Origin: a bacterium A37T11
Lineage (GTDB): Bacteria > Bacteroidota > Bacteroidia > Sphingobacteriales > Sphingobacteriaceae
Direction: 5' to 3'
NCBI GenBank assembly: GCA_900109895.1
Contig: FOBR01000001.1
Span: 186,001-250,000, forward strand
Length of the DNA: 64,000 bases
Under the pieces are notes generated by a model. That model ran no database searches and was not told where the DNA came from. It saw nothing but the letters and a program-made list of their open reading frames with translations. Below, in pieces: positions 62,765 to 64,000 of the stretch. How positions within the stretch are numbered: position 1 is the stretch's first letter; each line of letters starts with the position of its first letter. Made by a program: the position numbers and the translations under genes.

Positions 62765-64000
62765 CTAAAAAAGACTTAGCTGCGCTTGCGGCATCATCCG
62801 TTTATATTTACTATTCCCCTCGCGCAAAATACGGTTCTTTACGGAAGCCATACTCAAGGCACCCAATGAAAATGGCGTATCAGCGCAGCGCATAAAAAAT
62901 TTTGCCCGGTTAAAGTCAATACCCATTTTCCGCACCTGATACTCGCTTAACCGGCCAAACTTCCTGGCCTGAACCACCTTCAACGCTGATTTTTTCCCTA
63001 CTCCCGGAATCCGGAGAATCGCATTAAAATCGGCCGTATTGATGTCAACCGGAAAAAGATGCGGGTTTCTTAAGGCCCAGCTCAGTTTAGGATCTATATC
63101 CAGATCCAGTTGCTGGTGGTGTGTATTTAGGAGTTCATCTAGCTGAAAGCCGTAGAATCGCAATAACCAATCGGTTTGATAAAGCCGGTTCTCGCGAATA
63201 AGCGGCGGGGTGGTACCGATCTGTGGCAACAAGCTACTGGTATTATTCACCGGCACATAACCGCTATAATAAACGCGCTTAAGTTTATAGTCCTTATAAA
63301 ACGAGTTAGCCACCCCCATGATCTCCAGATCAGTTTCAGGCGTGGCGCCAATAACCATCTGCGTGCTCTGGCCTGCCGGCACAAACGTAGGTACGTGCTT
63401 TATTAATTTGGATTCAGCCTTAAAAGCTTGCTTTTGTTGATTAACAAAGGCCAGCGGTTTTCGGACCGAGTCATGATCCTTTTCAGGGGCCAGCATTTTG
63501 AGCCCAGCTTCCGTGGGCAATTCCAGGTTTATGCTCATCCGGTCAGCATAAAGCCCCGCTTCTTTGATCAATTCCTCACTTGCCCCTGGAATAGTTTTTA
63601 AATGGATATAGCCATTGTACCGCTCTTCAGTTCGAAGTTTTTTAACAATCCGGAGCAAGCGCTCCATGGTAAAATCGGCATTTTTAAAAATACCAGAGCT
63701 GAGAAACAAACCTTCAATATAGTTCCTCCGGTAAAAATTCATGGTCAGATCGACCACCTCCTCCACCGTAAATGCCGCCCGCTTTACATCATTGCTCCTG
63801 CGGCTCACACAAAATGCACAGTCGTAAATACAGTGGTTTGTCAATAATATCTTAAGTAACGAAACACAACGGCCATCTTCGGTATACGTATGGCAAATGC
63901 CGGAGGCAGATGCATCGCCAATGCCTCCGGTATTTTTACGTTTACTACCGCTTGAACTGCAGCTTACATCATATTTAGCCGCATCTGCCAGGATTTTTAA
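62765..64000 (-). CDS. Radical SAM putative DNA modification/repair protein (TIGR03916 type, 5' end outside window)
   Basis: The frame is open to the window edge, so the visible 411 residues lack the N-terminus. It has the radical SAM cluster motif CIYDCAFC after a Cys/Ser-rich lead (DVSCSSSGSKRKNTGG and GICHTYTEDGRCVSLLKI, 63850-63970), SAM-binding-like segments, and a C-terminal helix-hairpin-helix DNA-binding end (LRIPGVGKKSALKVVQARKFGRL, about 60-90 residues before the stop). A TTG at 63842-63844 just before CIYDC would be a false start, since the conserved lead continues upstream. It is translationally adjacent to the DUF4130 gene. Confidence 0.92.
   Translation of the reverse strand, partial: LKILADAAKYDVSCSSSGSKRKNTGGIGDASASGICHTYTEDGRCVSLLKILLTNHCIYDCAFCVSRRSNDVKRAAFTVEEVVDLTMNFYRRNYIEGLFLSSGIFKNADFTMERLLRIVKKLRTEERYNGYIHLKTIPGASEELIKEAGLYADRMSINLELPTEAGLKMLAPEKDHDSVRKPLAFVNQQKQAFKAESKLIKHVPTFVPAGQSTQMVIGATPETDLEIMGVANSFYKDYKLKRVYYSGYVPVNNTSSLLPQIGTTPPLIRENRLYQTDWLLRFYGFQLDELLNTHHQQLDLDIDPKLSWALRNPHLFPVDINTADFNAILRIPGVGKKSALKVVQARKFGRLSEYQVRKMGIDFNRAKFFMRCADTPFSLGALSMASVKNRILREGNSKYKRMMPQAQLSLF

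Noticed and set aside
1-64000. CRISPR arrays, insertion sequences, prophage, tRNA and rRNA genes
   Set aside because: No regularly spaced repeats, transposase motifs, phage genes or RNA-gene signatures were seen; short tRNAs could still have escaped reading by eye.

Overview
The window comes from a member of the Bacteroidota, probably a soil or water lineage of the Chitinophagaceae/Sphingobacteriaceae type. The evidence is two SusC/SusD pairs, an alternative complex III (act) cluster joined to a caa3-type oxidase cluster, Bacteroidota promoters (TTTG, about 20 nt, TAnnTTTG), and families largely confined to the phylum (DUF4286, DUF4998, DUF5000-type lipoproteins, GH97). No rRNA, tRNA, CRISPR array, insertion sequence or prophage gene was recognised. 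The genus cannot be fixed from sequence reading alone.

Region 1 (1-16.9 kb) is mostly housekeeping. It holds an ExbB/ExbD energy-transducing pair (ExbD cut by the window edge), an SUI1/YciH-like factor, a diacylglycerol-kinase-like lipid kinase, metK, a PlsC-type acyltransferase, a GT2 glycosyltransferase with a flippase-like membrane protein, ruvC, a HIT protein, greA, a two-component system with a perfect 23-bp terminator, an S9-type secreted peptidase that has lost its catalytic serine, DUF4286, DUF4202 and the helicase hrpB.

Region 2 (16.9-34.3 kb, all minus strand) is one long respiratory unit, read from actA down to DUF983. It runs actA-actB-actC-actD-actE-actF (quinol:cytochrome c oxidoreductase), then coxB, coxA, ctaA, ctaB, two subunit III genes, subunit IV, SCO, DUF420, a small Cys-containing membrane protein and DUF983. 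Electron transfer complex, terminal oxidase, heme A synthesis and copper delivery are thus encoded together, and hrpB overlaps the last gene.

Region 3 (34.5-59.6 kb) is a double polysaccharide utilisation locus. Unit A (48.4 to 34.5 kb) is susC-susD, a large secreted alpha/alpha-barrel-like protein, a nucleoside-hydrolase-like protein with its centre deleted, GH97, an FAD oxidoreductase and a sodium:solute symporter. Unit B (58.2 to 48.8 kb) is susC-susD, two surface lipoproteins, a double SGNH esterase and a decayed gene. A GntR-type regulator with a sugar-binding-like C-terminus is divergent from unit B. Both susC promoters carry the same 21-nt TGGT-repeat site at exactly the same distance from the -7 box, and a related repeat overlaps the -33 box of the regulator gene. 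I infer a single regulon controlled by this regulator; this is the most interesting signal in the window.

Region 4 (59.6-64 kb) holds a TonB-dependent receptor whose N-terminus is a heavy-metal-associated (HMA) domain. It is followed by a two-gene DNA modification/repair pair of unknown function: a radical SAM protein with a helix-hairpin-helix end, running off the window, and a DUF4130 protein.
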